DNA of 51,242 nucleotides, taken from positions 1-51,242 of the forward strand of contig SEEL01000023.1 in assembly GCA_004144345.1 (NCBI GenBank), read 5' to 3'. Source of the DNA: Hyphomicrobiales bacterium. GTDB taxonomy: Bacteria; Pseudomonadota; Alphaproteobacteria; Rhizobiales; Devosiaceae. Positions 17,326 to 25,224 of this stretch are shown here, one piece after another. Position 1 is the stretch's first letter; each line of letters starts with the position of its first letter. The notes under the pieces are model-generated. The model ran no database searches and was not told the origin of the DNA. It worked only from the letters and a program-made list of their open reading frames with translations. Both the position numbers and the translations under genes were made by a program.

Positions 17326-18967
17326 ATAACGCCTCCTTGAACGGCGCCTCGCCGAGCCGGCGATAGGCCGCGATGAAGGGCTCGTCCGCGGTTTCGCGGC
17401 GCGCGATATAGGCTTCGACCAGCCGCTCGATGGCATCGGGCACGTCCTCGGCGACAAAGCCGTGGCCGAGGATATCGCCGATGGCGGCCGCTTCGGTGCC
17501 ATCACCGCCGACGCTGATCTGGTAGAGCTCGGTGCCCTTCTTCTCGACGCCCAGAATGCCGATGTGGCCGACATGGTGGTGGCCGCAGGCATTGATGCAG
17601 CCGGAAATCTTGATCTTCAGATCGCCGATCTGCCGTTGCCGCTCGGGCGCCTGGAATTTGCGCGAGATTTCCTGCGCCAGCGGGATCGAACGCGCATTGG
17701 CGAGGGCGCAGAAGTCGAGGCCCGGACAGGTGATCATGTCAGTGATGAGACCGGCATTGCCGGTGGCGAGGCCATTCTCGACCAGCGTGTCGTAGACTTC
17801 GCGCAGGTCGGACACCTTCACATGCGGCAGAACGAGGTTCTGCTCATGCGTGGCGCGCAGCTCGTCGAAGGAATAGTTCTCGGCGAGATCGGCCACCGCA
17901 TCCATCTGGTCGGCGGTGATGTCGCCCGGCGCCCCGCCCACCGGCTTCAGCGAGATGGTGATGGCCACATAGCCCGGCTGGCGGTGCGAATGGAGGTTCC
18001 TGTCGAGCCATTCGCCATAGGCGGCGTCGGCGGCCTTCTCCTTGGCCACGTCGATGGTCTCGTTGACGCGCTCATAGTCGGGCGCGGCGAAATAGGTGCT
18101 GATGCGATCGACTTCGGCCTGCGGCAGCATGAGCACGCCGCCCTTGATTTCGGCGAACTCGGCCTCGACCTCTTCGCGGATCTTGTCGATGCCCGTTTCG
18201 TGGACGAGGATCTTGATGCGCGCCTTGTACTTGTTGTCGCGCCGGCCGTAGCGGTTGTAGACGCGCAGAATGCTCTCGAGATAGGCGAGCAGATCTTCAT
18301 TGGCGACGAACGGCCGGATCTGCTTGGCGATCATCGGCGTGCGGCCGAGGCCGCCCCCGACCCACACTTCCCAGCCGATCTCGCCCTCTTCGTTCACGGC
18401 GGCCTGCAGCCCGATGTCGTGGAAGCGGATGGCGGCGCGATCATGCGGACCGCCGCTCATGGCGATCTTGAACTTGCGCGGCAGATAGCTGAACTCGGGG
18501 TGCAGCGACGACCACTGGCGCAGGATCTCGGCCACCGGACGCGGATCGATGATCTCGTCGGCAGCGGCGCCGGCGAACTGGTCCGTGGTGATGTTGCGGA
18601 TGCAATTGCCCGAGGTCTGGATGGCGTGCATCTCGACCGAAGCGAGATCGCTCAGAATCTCGGGAATGTCGCGCAGCTTGGGCCAGTTGTACTGGATGTT
18701 CTGCCGCGTGGTGAAATGGCCATAGCCGCGATCATAGGTGCGGGCGATGTGGCCGAGCATGCGCAACTGGCGCGACGACATCGTGCCATAGGGCACGGCG
18801 ACGCGCAGCATGTAGGCGTGCAGTTGCAGGTAAAGGCCGTTCATCAGCCGGAGCGGCCGGAACTGGTCCTCATTGATCTCGCCGGAGAGCCGGCGGTTCA
18901 CCTGATCGCGGAACTGCGCGGTTCGTTCGCGCACAAACGCCGCGTCGAACTCATCATATCGATACAT
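17312..18967 (-). CDS. cysI: Sulfite reductase hemoprotein (nitrite/sulfite reductase family), ferredoxin-type
   Basis: 551 residues, typical of the siroheme-[4Fe-4S] family. Cluster/siroheme ligands are Cys414 and Cys420 (TCPGLDFC) and Cys457 and Cys461 (SGCINACGHH), the C-x5-C ... C-x3-C pattern. The N-terminal half has the substrate-side block VPYGTMSSRQLRMLGHIART and FTTRQNIQYNW. The enzyme reduces sulfite to sulfide with six electrons; no separate flavoprotein subunit (cysJ) is nearby, so ferredoxin is the likely donor. Its place between DUF2849 and the APS reductase and the siroheme synthase upstream favour sulfite over nitrite as substrate. It overlaps both neighbours by 14 bases. Confidence 0.92.
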   Translation of the reverse strand: MYRYDEFDAAFVRERTAQFRDQVNRRLSGEINEDQFRPLRLMNGLYLQLHAYMLRVAVPYGTMSSRQLRMLGHIARTYDRGYGHFTTRQNIQYNWPKLRDIPEILSDLASVEMHAIQTSGNCIRNITTDQFAGAAADEIIDPRPVAEILRQWSSLHPEFSYLPRKFKIAMSGGPHDRAAIRFHDIGLQAAVNEEGEIGWEVWVGGGLGRTPMIAKQIRPFVANEDLLAYLESILRVYNRYGRRDNKYKARIKILVHETGIDKIREEVEAEFAEIKGGVLMLPQAEVDRISTYFAAPDYERVNETIDVAKEKAADAAYGEWLDRNLHSHRQPGYVAITISLKPVGGAPGDITADQMDAVADLAENYSFDELRATHEQNLVLPHVKVSDLREVYDTLVENGLATGNAGLITDMITCPGLDFCALANARSIPLAQEISRKFQAPERQRQIGDLKIKISGCINACGHHHVGHIGILGVEKKGTELYQISVGGDGTEAAAIGDILGHGFVAEDVPDAIERLVEAYIARRETADEPFIAAYRRLGEAPFKEALYGAQ

Positions 18968-19259
18968 GGCCGTCCTTATCGAGATGCTGGCGGTCGAAGC
19001 GGGGCGCTGTCGGTCCGTCGGCGCGGATGCGCTCGCGGATCCGGTCGGGATGGATCACCCCGTCCTTCAGCGTCACGGTTTCGATTTCCAGCGAATTGAT
19101 CCGCTGTGTTTTCTTGGTAGCGGCGATGGCCGCGTCGCGGTCCTCCGCTTCTTCCTTGAGGAAGACGCGCGCCTGCTGCAGCTCTTCGACCCAGCGTCCG
19201 TCGCGGTCGAGATAGACCGTCGCGCCGCTCATCAGTTCATTGCCCGTGAGGATTTCCAT
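18954..19259 (-). CDS. DUF2849 protein of the sulfite reductase operon
   Basis: 101 residues with no signal peptide or membrane segment. The sequence (MEILTGNELMSGATVYLDRD, then VEELQQARVFLKEEAED) is the DUF2849 family, found in alphaproteobacteria almost always beside siroheme-dependent sulfite reductase; its biochemical role is unknown. Start ATG 19259 overlaps the cysG stop (ATGA), and the end overlaps cysI by 14 bases. Upstream codons of the longer frame lie inside cysG and are rejected. Confidence 0.88.
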   Translation of the reverse strand: MEILTGNELMSGATVYLDRDGRWVEELQQARVFLKEEAEDRDAAIAATKKTQRINSLEIETVTLKDGVIHPDRIRERIRADGPTAPRFDRQHLDKDGHVSI

Positions 19260-20608
19260 CACGCCACCCTGTAATTCTGTTCGGCCAGATCGGCCGCGCC
19301 GGCCCAATCGCCATGCGCTACCGCTTCGCCCACGAAAATGATTGCCGGTCCATCCGCCATGTCGGCGACGCCGGACGCCAGCGCGCCCAATGTACCGCGA
19401 TGGAATGAACGATCCCTGCGTCCCGCATTCACCACGATGCCGACCGGCAGTGCGGGCTGCATGCCGCGCCTGAGCAGTTTTTGCGCCGTCGTCGCGGCGA
19501 TCGACTTGCCCATGTAGAGGCCGAGCGTAAGGCCCGACGAGGCGAGCGACGCCCAATGGTCGAGCTCTTCAGACTGCGCGCCATGCGCCGTGGCAAAGAG
19601 CACGCCCGGCGACACTTTGCGCAGCGTCACCGGCGTTGCCGTATCGGCCGCAGCGGCGAGGGCCGCGCTGATGCCGGGGACGATCTGGTAGGCAATGTTT
19701 GCCTTGCGCAGCGCAGCGATCTCTTCGCCGGCGCGGCCGAAGACCATCGGGTCGCCGGATTTGAGGCGGGCGACGCGCTTGCCCTCGCGGGCGAGGCGGA
19801 CGAGCAGCGCGTTGATCTCGGCCTGGGTGAAGGAGTGATGGCCCTTCTTCTTGCCCACGCAGATGCGCTCGGCATCGCGACGGCCGAGTTCGATGATGGC
19901 GTCGGGCACCAGCTGGTCATGCACGATGACGTCGGCGGCCTGCAGCAGGCGCTGGGCGCGCAGTGTGAGAAGGTCCTCGGCGCCCGGCCCTGCCCCGACC
20001 AGCCAGACTTCGCCGGTGGCACCGGTGGCATGGGCTTCGAGCAGCGCGTCGGGCTCGCCCACGCCGGTCACGAGGTCTTCGTAGAAGCGGCGCGCTTCGA
20101 GCTTGCCGAGCGAGGCGGCGACGCGCTCGCGCAGCGACCCGGCGAGACGGGCGAGGCGGCCGATCTCGGGCGACAGCATCGCCTCGATGCGGGCCCGGAC
20201 GAGGCGCGCGAGCACAGGCGCATCGCCCTCGGTGGAGACCGCGACGGTAAGCGGCGCATGCTCGATGATCGAGGGGACGTAGAAATCGCACTCGGCGGGC
20301 ACGTCGACGACATTGACGGGAATGCCCCGGGCGCGCGCCTCGGCCTTGACGCGATCGGCGATCTCGCCGGGCTCGGCGATGAAGACGAGCGCCGTGTTGT
20401 CGAGGATTTCCGGCTCATAGGACGAGCGGATCTCGGCGCCAAGGGCGCGGAGGTCGTCGGTGCTGAGGTCGGCCGTAATAATGACTACTGAAGCAGTCGT
20501 CTTAACGACCAGCCGGGCCTTGTTGAGGGCTTCTTCTCCACCGCCGACGACGACGATGCGCTGACCCTTGACCTTGTAGCTGACGGGGAATGTGTTCAGA
20601 TCACCCAT
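19259..20608 (-). CDS. cysG: Siroheme synthase CysG (trifunctional)
   Basis: 449 residues. The N-terminal third is the precorrin-2 dehydrogenase/ferrochelatase (KGQRIVVVGGGEEALNKARL, an NAD site); residues from about 208 on are uroporphyrinogen-III C-methyltransferase (GEVWLVGAGPGAEDLLTLRA; LKSGDPMVFGRAGEE). It makes siroheme, the cofactor of the sulfite reductase two genes downstream. First gene of the four-gene cysG - DUF2849 - cysI - cysH operon, in which every junction overlaps. Transcription probably starts from the promoter at 20629-20657. Confidence 0.94.
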   Translation of the reverse strand: MGDLNTFPVSYKVKGQRIVVVGGGEEALNKARLVVKTTASVVIITADLSTDDLRALGAEIRSSYEPEILDNTALVFIAEPGEIADRVKAEARARGIPVNVVDVPAECDFYVPSIIEHAPLTVAVSTEGDAPVLARLVRARIEAMLSPEIGRLARLAGSLRERVAASLGKLEARRFYEDLVTGVGEPDALLEAHATGATGEVWLVGAGPGAEDLLTLRAQRLLQAADVIVHDQLVPDAIIELGRRDAERICVGKKKGHHSFTQAEINALLVRLAREGKRVARLKSGDPMVFGRAGEEIAALRKANIAYQIVPGISAALAAAADTATPVTLRKVSPGVLFATAHGAQSEELDHWASLASSGLTLGLYMGKSIAATTAQKLLRRGMQPALPVGIVVNAGRRDRSFHRGTLGALASGVADMADGPAIIFVGEAVAHGDWAGAADLAEQNYRVA

Positions 20609-20628
20609 TCACGGCCTTTCGGGCGCTG

Positions 20629-20657
20629 CTATAAGCGACTTTGGGGTTTCGGTACAA
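20629..20657 (-). promoter_or_regulatory. Predicted sigma-70 promoter of the cysG operon
   Basis: On the minus strand, -35 TTGTAC (20652-20657) and -10 TTATAG (20629-20634) are separated by 17 bases. The start of transcription would be near 20622, leaving a short leader of about 14 bases before the cysG ATG. A perfect palindrome overlaps the -35 element. Confidence 0.6.
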
Positions 20658-20678
20658 GCTATTGAAATACAATAGCTT
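20656..20678. promoter_or_regulatory. Palindromic operator candidate at the cysG promoter
   Basis: AAGCTATTG and CAATAGCTT form a perfect 9-bp inverted repeat with a 5-base AT-rich spacer. It touches the -35 hexamer of the predicted cysG promoter. Symmetry, spacing and position fit a dimeric regulator of sulfur assimilation. A CTATTG half-site also occurs at 37987-37992 ahead of cysD. The protein that binds is unknown. On the + strand it could also pair as a weak hairpin followed by T-rich sequence. Confidence 0.5.
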
Positions 20679-20813
20679 TTATTTTTCATTAGCGGCCCCG
20701 CCATTGGAATGCCGGAGGCCCCGTTGACCGGTTGGCCCGCCATTACGTTGCGCAACTTGGCTTCGCAACGAAAAAGCCCGGTCGTGGGCGCCCGATTCCG
20801 GGCAGCCGGAGGT

Positions 20814-21057
20814 TTCCGGCAGTCTTGCGGCCCCGGTTGTTCCCTTGCCGTGGCGCAAGTGGCCACGGAGCGGAGAGCGCGGAGCGCCTCCGATGCTTTA
20901 GCGAAGCGTTCGAGACGCTCCGCGCTCTTCCGCAACGGGATTTGAGGAACCAGTCGGGCGCGCGTAGCCTTGTTGCACCCCGCGACAGCCTCTGACGCCA
21001 TCCGGTTAGCTCAACTACGGGTACCCGAAGGCTGGACCATACAGAGCACGACTGCCC
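20814..21057. repeat. Large inverted repeat, left arm
   Basis: About 244 bp that recur, reverse-complemented, at 21255-21498, with about nine bases in ten identical by eye and one uninterrupted identical run of over 100 bases. The arm contains its own hairpin: a GC-rich 17-base segment at 20870-20886 pairs with 20916-20933 (one extra base), around a smaller GCTT/AAGC hairpin. The frames opening here have no ribosome-binding sites or family similarity and are judged spurious. From 20679 to 20813 I see nothing else. Confidence 0.85.
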
Positions 21058-21191
21058 CGCCCCCGCTGCTGCCACCCGCACTTCGTCGGTACGCCGCGGT
21101 AGTCGGCGACAGCGAGGGGATCATACACCCGCTGGAATCGACGTGGATAAGTTCGCCCAAAATCGGGGTGTGAGCCTAGAGGCGCCTGGGG

Positions 21192-21217
21192 AAACCGCTT
21201 GTTGAGTTAAGCGGTTT
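21192..21217. other. Stem-loop in the spacer of the large inverted repeat
   Basis: AAACCGCTT and AAGCGGTTT form a perfect 9-bp stem with an 8-base loop, followed by TTGGGGG. It sits in the 197-bp spacer between the two repeat arms. The rest of the spacer (21058-21191 and 21218-21254) shows no gene or other structure that I can support. Confidence 0.5.
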
Positions 21218-21254
21218 TGGGGGTGCGGATGACTACGTAGATTCTGGAGGAATC

Positions 21255-21498
21255 GGGCAGTCGTGCTCTGTATGGTCCAGCCTTCGGGTACCCGTAGTTG
21301 AGCTAACCGGGCGATGTGACAGGTCGCGCCGGGGTGCAACAAGGCTACGCGCACCCGACTGGTTCCTCAAATCCCGTTGCGGAAGAGCGCGGAGCGTCTC
21401 GAACGCTTCGCTAAAGCATCGGAGGCGCTCCGCGCTCTCCGCTCCGTGGCCACTTGCGCCACGGCAAGGCAACAACCGGGGTCGCGAGGCTGCCGGAA
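21255..21498. repeat. Large inverted repeat, right arm
   Basis: Reverse complement of 20814-21057. The arms differ mainly over about 20 bases in their inner third (around 20971-20996 and 21310-21336). The right end lies 130 bp before the ATG of the isomerase-like gene, so the element may occupy part of that gene's upstream region. Confidence 0.85.
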
Positions 21499-21593
21499 GT
21501 CTTCGCATGCGCCCGGTAAATCGCGCCCAGTCACGCTTGACAGTTCACCTCGCGCTGGCAAGTGTCGCGGCCAATGTTCACGTGCATCACGGA

Positions 21594-21609
21594 CCGGTGT
21601 GAACACCGG
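21594..21609 (+). promoter_or_regulatory. Palindrome just upstream of the isomerase RBS
   Basis: CCGGTG-TGAA-CACCGG is a perfect 6-bp inverted repeat ending 3 bases before the AAGGGAG ribosome-binding site. A wider repeat TGTTCAC (21575) ... GTGAACA (21599) overlaps it. Either could be an operator or an mRNA hairpin. A TTGACA at 21537 could be a -35, though its -10 is poor. Confidence 0.4.
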
Positions 21610-21628
21610 CCGCAAGGGAGAGCAGTTC

Positions 21629-22684
21629 ATGCGCACAATGCAAGGTCCGGGGATTTTCCTCGCCCAGTTCGCCGGCGACAAGGCGCCGTTCGATACACTT
21701 GACCATATGGCCAAATGGGCTGCGGACCTCGGCTACAAGGGCGTGCAGATCCCGACCTGGGTCAGCCATTTCATCGACGTCGAAAAGGCCGCGACCTCAA
21801 AGACCTATGCCGACGACGTGCGCGGCACGGTCGAGCAGCATGGCGTCAAGATCACCGAGCTTGCCTCGCACATCATCGGCCAGCTCGTCGCCGTCCATCC
21901 GGTCTACGACACGCTGTCGGACGGCTTTGCCATCCCGGCCGTGCAGGGCAATCCGCAGGCGCGGCAGGAATGGGCGGTCAAGCATGTGAAGGCGTGCGCC
22001 GCGGCGTCGCGCAATCTCGGCCTCAATGCCCACGCGACATTTTCGGGCGCGCTCGCCTGGCCCTTCCTTTACCCGTTCCCGCAGCGTCCGGCCGGCCTCG
22101 TCGAAGAGGCGTTCGACGAACTCGCCCGCCGCTGGACTCCCATTCTGGATGAATTCGACCGGCAGGGCGTCGACGTCTGCTACGAGATCCACCCGTCCGA
22201 GGACCTCCATGACGGGGTCACCTATGAGATGTTCCTCGAGCGCGTGAAGAACCATCCGCGCGCCAATCTGCTCTACGATCCGAGCCACTTCGTGCTGCAG
22301 CAGCTCGACTATCTGCAGTACATCGATTTCTACCACGAGCGGATCAAGATGTTCCACGTCAAGGACGCGGAGTTCAATCCGACCGGCAAGCAGGGCGTCT
22401 ATGGCGGCTACCAGAGCTGGATCAACCGGGCAGGGCGCTTCCGCTCGCTCGGCGACGGCCAGGTCGACTTCGCCTCGATCTTCTCAAAACTCGCCCAGTA
22501 CGACTATGCCGGCTGGGCCGTGCTCGAATGGGAATGCGCCATCAAGCACCCGGAAGACGGCGCCGCCGAGGGCGCGCCCTTCATCGACTCGCACATCATT
22601 CGCGTCACCGAGAAAGCCTTCGACGATTTCGCGTCGTCGGGCACCGACCTTGCGGCGAACCGCAAGATCCTCGGTCTGAGCTAA
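21629..22684 (+). CDS. Sugar phosphate isomerase/epimerase family protein (xylose isomerase-like TIM barrel)
   Basis: 351 residues from ATG 21629, with AAGGGAG 9 bases upstream; the frame runs further upstream into the inverted repeat but without family-like sequence. Metal-site residues of the AP endonuclease 2 family are visible: Glu in VCYEIHPSED, Asp/His in LLYDPSHFV, His in IKMFHVKDAEF and Glu in AVLEWECAIKHPE. Members isomerise or epimerise sugars or inositols. It is co-directional with a small ORF and a Gfo/Idh/MocA oxidoreductase, a pairing common in sugar or polyol catabolism; the substrate is unknown. Confidence 0.9.
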   Translation: MRTMQGPGIFLAQFAGDKAPFDTLDHMAKWAADLGYKGVQIPTWVSHFIDVEKAATSKTYADDVRGTVEQHGVKITELASHIIGQLVAVHPVYDTLSDGFAIPAVQGNPQARQEWAVKHVKACAAASRNLGLNAHATFSGALAWPFLYPFPQRPAGLVEEAFDELARRWTPILDEFDRQGVDVCYEIHPSEDLHDGVTYEMFLERVKNHPRANLLYDPSHFVLQQLDYLQYIDFYHERIKMFHVKDAEFNPTGKQGVYGGYQSWINRAGRFRSLGDGQVDFASIFSKLAQYDYAGWAVLEWECAIKHPEDGAAEGAPFIDSHIIRVTEKAFDDFASSGTDLAANRKILGLS

Positions 22685-22700
22685 GAGGGAAGAGGCGGCA

Positions 22701-22928
22701 ATGGCAGCGTCTAGAATATTTGCTGATGTCCGTGGACGACGGAGAGAGGCCTACAAAGTGGGCGGGCTCGTCTACAAAGTGTTCCCGTCAGGCAGTAACC
22801 TCGCTCGGGATGCCAAGGAGTTCTCGACGATCGCGGAGGCAGCACAGTTTCTTCAGCGCAATCCGGGCTGGGGTATCCGTATGAATCCCGGGGCGGCGAT
22901 TATCTTCAACGACATACAGATCGCCTAA
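22701..22928 (+). CDS. Small conserved-context hypothetical protein
   Basis: 75 residues, 16 bases after the isomerase gene and 12 bases before the oxidoreductase gene, with GAGGCGG ahead of its ATG. It starts MAASRIFADVRGRRREAYKV and carries no signal peptide, membrane segment or motif that I recognise. The stretch TIAEAAQFLQRNPGWGIRM looks like a helix followed by a strand. Base composition and spacing fit a real operon gene. Its function is unknown. Confidence 0.65.
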   Translation: MAASRIFADVRGRRREAYKVGGLVYKVFPSGSNLARDAKEFSTIAEAAQFLQRNPGWGIRMNPGAAIIFNDIQIA

Positions 22929-22940
22929 GGGAGCAGACAA

Positions 22941-24092
22941 ATGGTAGAGAACGGATCGCGGCGGATTCGTCTGGGTATGGTCGGCGGCGGCACGGGGGCC
23001 TTCATCGGCTATGTGCACCGCATCGCGGCGCGGCTCGATGGCGACTACGATCTCGTCGCCGGCGCGCTGTCGTCACGGCCGGAGGTGGCGAAAGAGTCCG
23101 GCAAGAATATCGGCCTCGCGCCCGATCGCATCTACACCTCCTATGAGGAGATGGCGAAGAAGGAAGCGGCCCGCCCCGACGGCATCGAGGCGGTGTCGAT
23201 CGTGACGCCCAACCACGTCCATTTCGGCCCGGCAAAGGCCTTCCTCGAAGCGGGCATCCACGTCATCTGCGACAAGCCGCTGACCTCGACGCTGGCTGAC
23301 GCCCGCGCTTTGGCGGCGATCAAGCCGAAGGGCGGGGCCAAGTTCCTCCTCACCCACAATTACACCGGCTATCCGCTCGTCCGTCAGGCGCGCGAACTGG
23401 TGAAATCGGGGGCGCTGGGCAAGATCCGCGTCGTGCAGGTCGAATATCCGCAGGACTGGCTCAGCGAACCGGCCGATCCGAACAACAAGCAGGCGGCGTG
23501 GCGCACGGACCCCAAGAAGTCGGGTGCCGGCGGGGCCATCGGCGATATCGGCACCCATGCCTACAACCTCGCCCGCTTCGTCACGGGGCTGAAGACCGAC
23601 TCCGTCAGCGCCGACCTCCAGAGCTTCGTCAAAGGCCGCAAGGTCGACGACAACGTCCACATCCTGCTCCGCTTCCAGGGCGGCGCCCGTGGCATGCTGT
23701 GGGCCTCGCAGGTGGCGCCGGGCAATGAGAACGGCCTCCAGCTGCGCGTTTATGGCGAAAAGGCCGGCATTTCCTGGCGGCAGGACAATCCGAACTACAT
23801 GTGGTTCAGCGAGCTGGGCAAACCGGCGCAATTGCTGACCCGTGGCGGCGCGATTTCGAGCCCGCCCGCGGCCTCGATGAACATCCGCATTCCGGGTGGC
23901 CATCCCGAGGGCTATCTCGAAGCCTTCGCCACGATCTACAGCCAGTTCGCCGAAGTCATCCGCGGCAATGGCAAGGCCTATGCGGGCCTGCTGCCGTCGC
24001 TCGCCGATGGCGTCGAGGGCCTCGAATTCATCACCGCTGCCATCGCCTCCAGCAAGGCTGACGGCAAGTGGACGAAGTTCTCGGAGGTGTGA
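22941..24092 (+). CDS. Gfo/Idh/MocA family NAD(P)-dependent oxidoreductase
   Basis: 383 residues. The N-terminal Rossmann fold has LGMVGGGTGAFIGYVHRIAA, and the family motif EKP appears as HVICDKPLTSTL (Asp replacing Glu). The substrate-binding half has GGAIGDIGTHAYNLARFVTG, where Asp and His are the usual catalytic pair. It probably oxidises a sugar or cyclitol hydroxyl. Third gene of the isomerase - small ORF - oxidoreductase unit; the convergent gene on the other strand ends 6 bases away. Confidence 0.92.
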   Translation: MVENGSRRIRLGMVGGGTGAFIGYVHRIAARLDGDYDLVAGALSSRPEVAKESGKNIGLAPDRIYTSYEEMAKKEAARPDGIEAVSIVTPNHVHFGPAKAFLEAGIHVICDKPLTSTLADARALAAIKPKGGAKFLLTHNYTGYPLVRQARELVKSGALGKIRVVQVEYPQDWLSEPADPNNKQAAWRTDPKKSGAGGAIGDIGTHAYNLARFVTGLKTDSVSADLQSFVKGRKVDDNVHILLRFQGGARGMLWASQVAPGNENGLQLRVYGEKAGISWRQDNPNYMWFSELGKPAQLLTRGGAISSPPAASMNIRIPGGHPEGYLEAFATIYSQFAEVIRGNGKAYAGLLPSLADGVEGLEFITAAIASSKADGKWTKFSEV

Positions 24093-24098
24093 CGCGCG

Positions 24099-24281
24099 TC
24101 AGCTAAGCCGTCCGGCCAGCTCATCGAGCTTCTGGATCAGGCCCTGCATCTCCGCTTTCAGCTTCCGCCGGTCGGCGGCTGAAAGCGGGGCTTTTGCACG
24201 CGCGCCGGTATTGACCGCAATTTCCTCCTCGAGCGAAGCGATATCGCGGTTGAGGCGGGTCAGTTCCGAAGCGACGGACAA
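24099..24281 (-). CDS. Small coiled-coil protein, TTG start
   Basis: 60 residues from a TTG at 24281, chosen because TAGGAG lies 9 bases upstream and the start is 10 bases after the TraB-like gene's stop. The frame also continues upstream to 24380, but that part lies inside the TraB-like gene. The sequence (SVASELTRLNRDIASLEEEI and LSAADRRKLKAEMQGLIQKL) is heptad-rich and charged, probably a coiled coil. I recognise no family. Confidence 0.6.
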   Translation of the reverse strand: MSVASELTRLNRDIASLEEEIAVNTGARAKAPLSAADRRKLKAEMQGLIQKLDELAGRLS

Positions 24282-24291
24282 GGGCAGACTC

Positions 24292-25161
24292 CTACTGGAT
24301 GCGGCTGACCGTGTAGCCCGCCTGCTCCAGAAGGTCGAGCACGCTGCCCGCACCGGTGAGGTGCCCCGCGCCCACGACAATCAAACTCTCGCGATTGTCC
24401 GCCAGCAGCTTTTCCACCGTCGGCATCCAGTTGCGATTGCGCTGGAACAGCAGCGCCTCGAGCATCGCTTCGTCCAGTTGATCGGTGGGCGACAGGAATT
24501 TCTGCAGCCCCTCGACGTCGCCGTCCTGCCACGCCTCGATCAATTCGTCGAGTTGGGCGCCGCCCTCTGTCTGGTCGAGCACGGCGACGAGTTGCGCCAC
24601 CTGCTCCTCGATCGTGCCTGTCGCGATCATGTCGAACTGCTCGCCCGGCGTTTCGAAAAAGGCCTTTCGCTCCGGTGGCAGTTCCCACTGCAGCGTCCAT
24701 TCGACACCAGCGTAGAAGTCGGCGCCGCTGCCGGCCCCGGTAGCATCGCGCATCTGGTGCTCGGAAATCTGCATGGCGAGCAGCCAAGGCGGCATGGCTT
24801 CGGCCGCTTGCAGGCCGATGCCAAGCTCCGCCGCTTGCCGGGCCAACTGATTGACTTGCACATGCGTCAGCAGGTGCAGCCACGGGGTATTTGCCGTCTG
24901 GTAGGCGGAGACGATCATCTTGAGGGTGATCGCCGCCAGTCCACGCGGCCCGATATCGGTCTCGAAATAGACGTGCTCGGACGCATTCATCGCCGCGTCG
25001 AGGGCAGGGGTGCGCCAGTCGAGGCCGGAGGGCAGCATGTGCACCGACCCGAACAGCACGATGCGGCTATCGGCGTCGCGGGCTTCCCACATCGCCGGGT
25101 CGGCACGCACCGGCTGCGCCAGCGCGAGGGCCATGAGCAGGGCGGCCGAAATTGCTTTCAT
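24292..25161 (-). CDS. TraB/GumN family protein, secreted or envelope
   Basis: 289 residues. A signal peptide is clear (MKAISAALLMALALAQPVRA, cleavage near residue 20). Family motifs follow: VLFGSVHMLPSGLDW (the GxxH motif) and the C-terminal LIVVGAGHLTGAGSVLDLLE (the second GxxH). The TraB/GumN (PF01963) fold is related to the EreA/ChaN-like and Tiki proteases, which use these residues as metal ligands; the bacterial role is unsettled. ATG 25161 is preferred to the TTG two codons earlier. Followed by the small coiled-coil gene. Confidence 0.87.
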   Translation of the reverse strand: MKAISAALLMALALAQPVRADPAMWEARDADSRIVLFGSVHMLPSGLDWRTPALDAAMNASEHVYFETDIGPRGLAAITLKMIVSAYQTANTPWLHLLTHVQVNQLARQAAELGIGLQAAEAMPPWLLAMQISEHQMRDATGAGSGADFYAGVEWTLQWELPPERKAFFETPGEQFDMIATGTIEEQVAQLVAVLDQTEGGAQLDELIEAWQDGDVEGLQKFLSPTDQLDEAMLEALLFQRNRNWMPTVEKLLADNRESLIVVGAGHLTGAGSVLDLLEQAGYTVSRIQ

Positions 25162-25224
25162 GAACAATCACCCAACTGCCAATGCAGTAGGGGTAGCGTC
25201 AAAGCTCGGGAGCGGCAATGCCGC

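Noticed and set aside
17462-19099. 545-aa + strand frame antisense to sulfite reductase
   Set aside because: The minus strand encodes siroheme-Fe-S cysteine motifs; the antisense product is compositionally biased.
20709-21001. Overlapping frames on both strands across the inverted repeat (also around 21233-21714)
   Set aside because: They arise from repeated non-coding DNA, occur in both arms, have no ribosome-binding sites and no family similarity.
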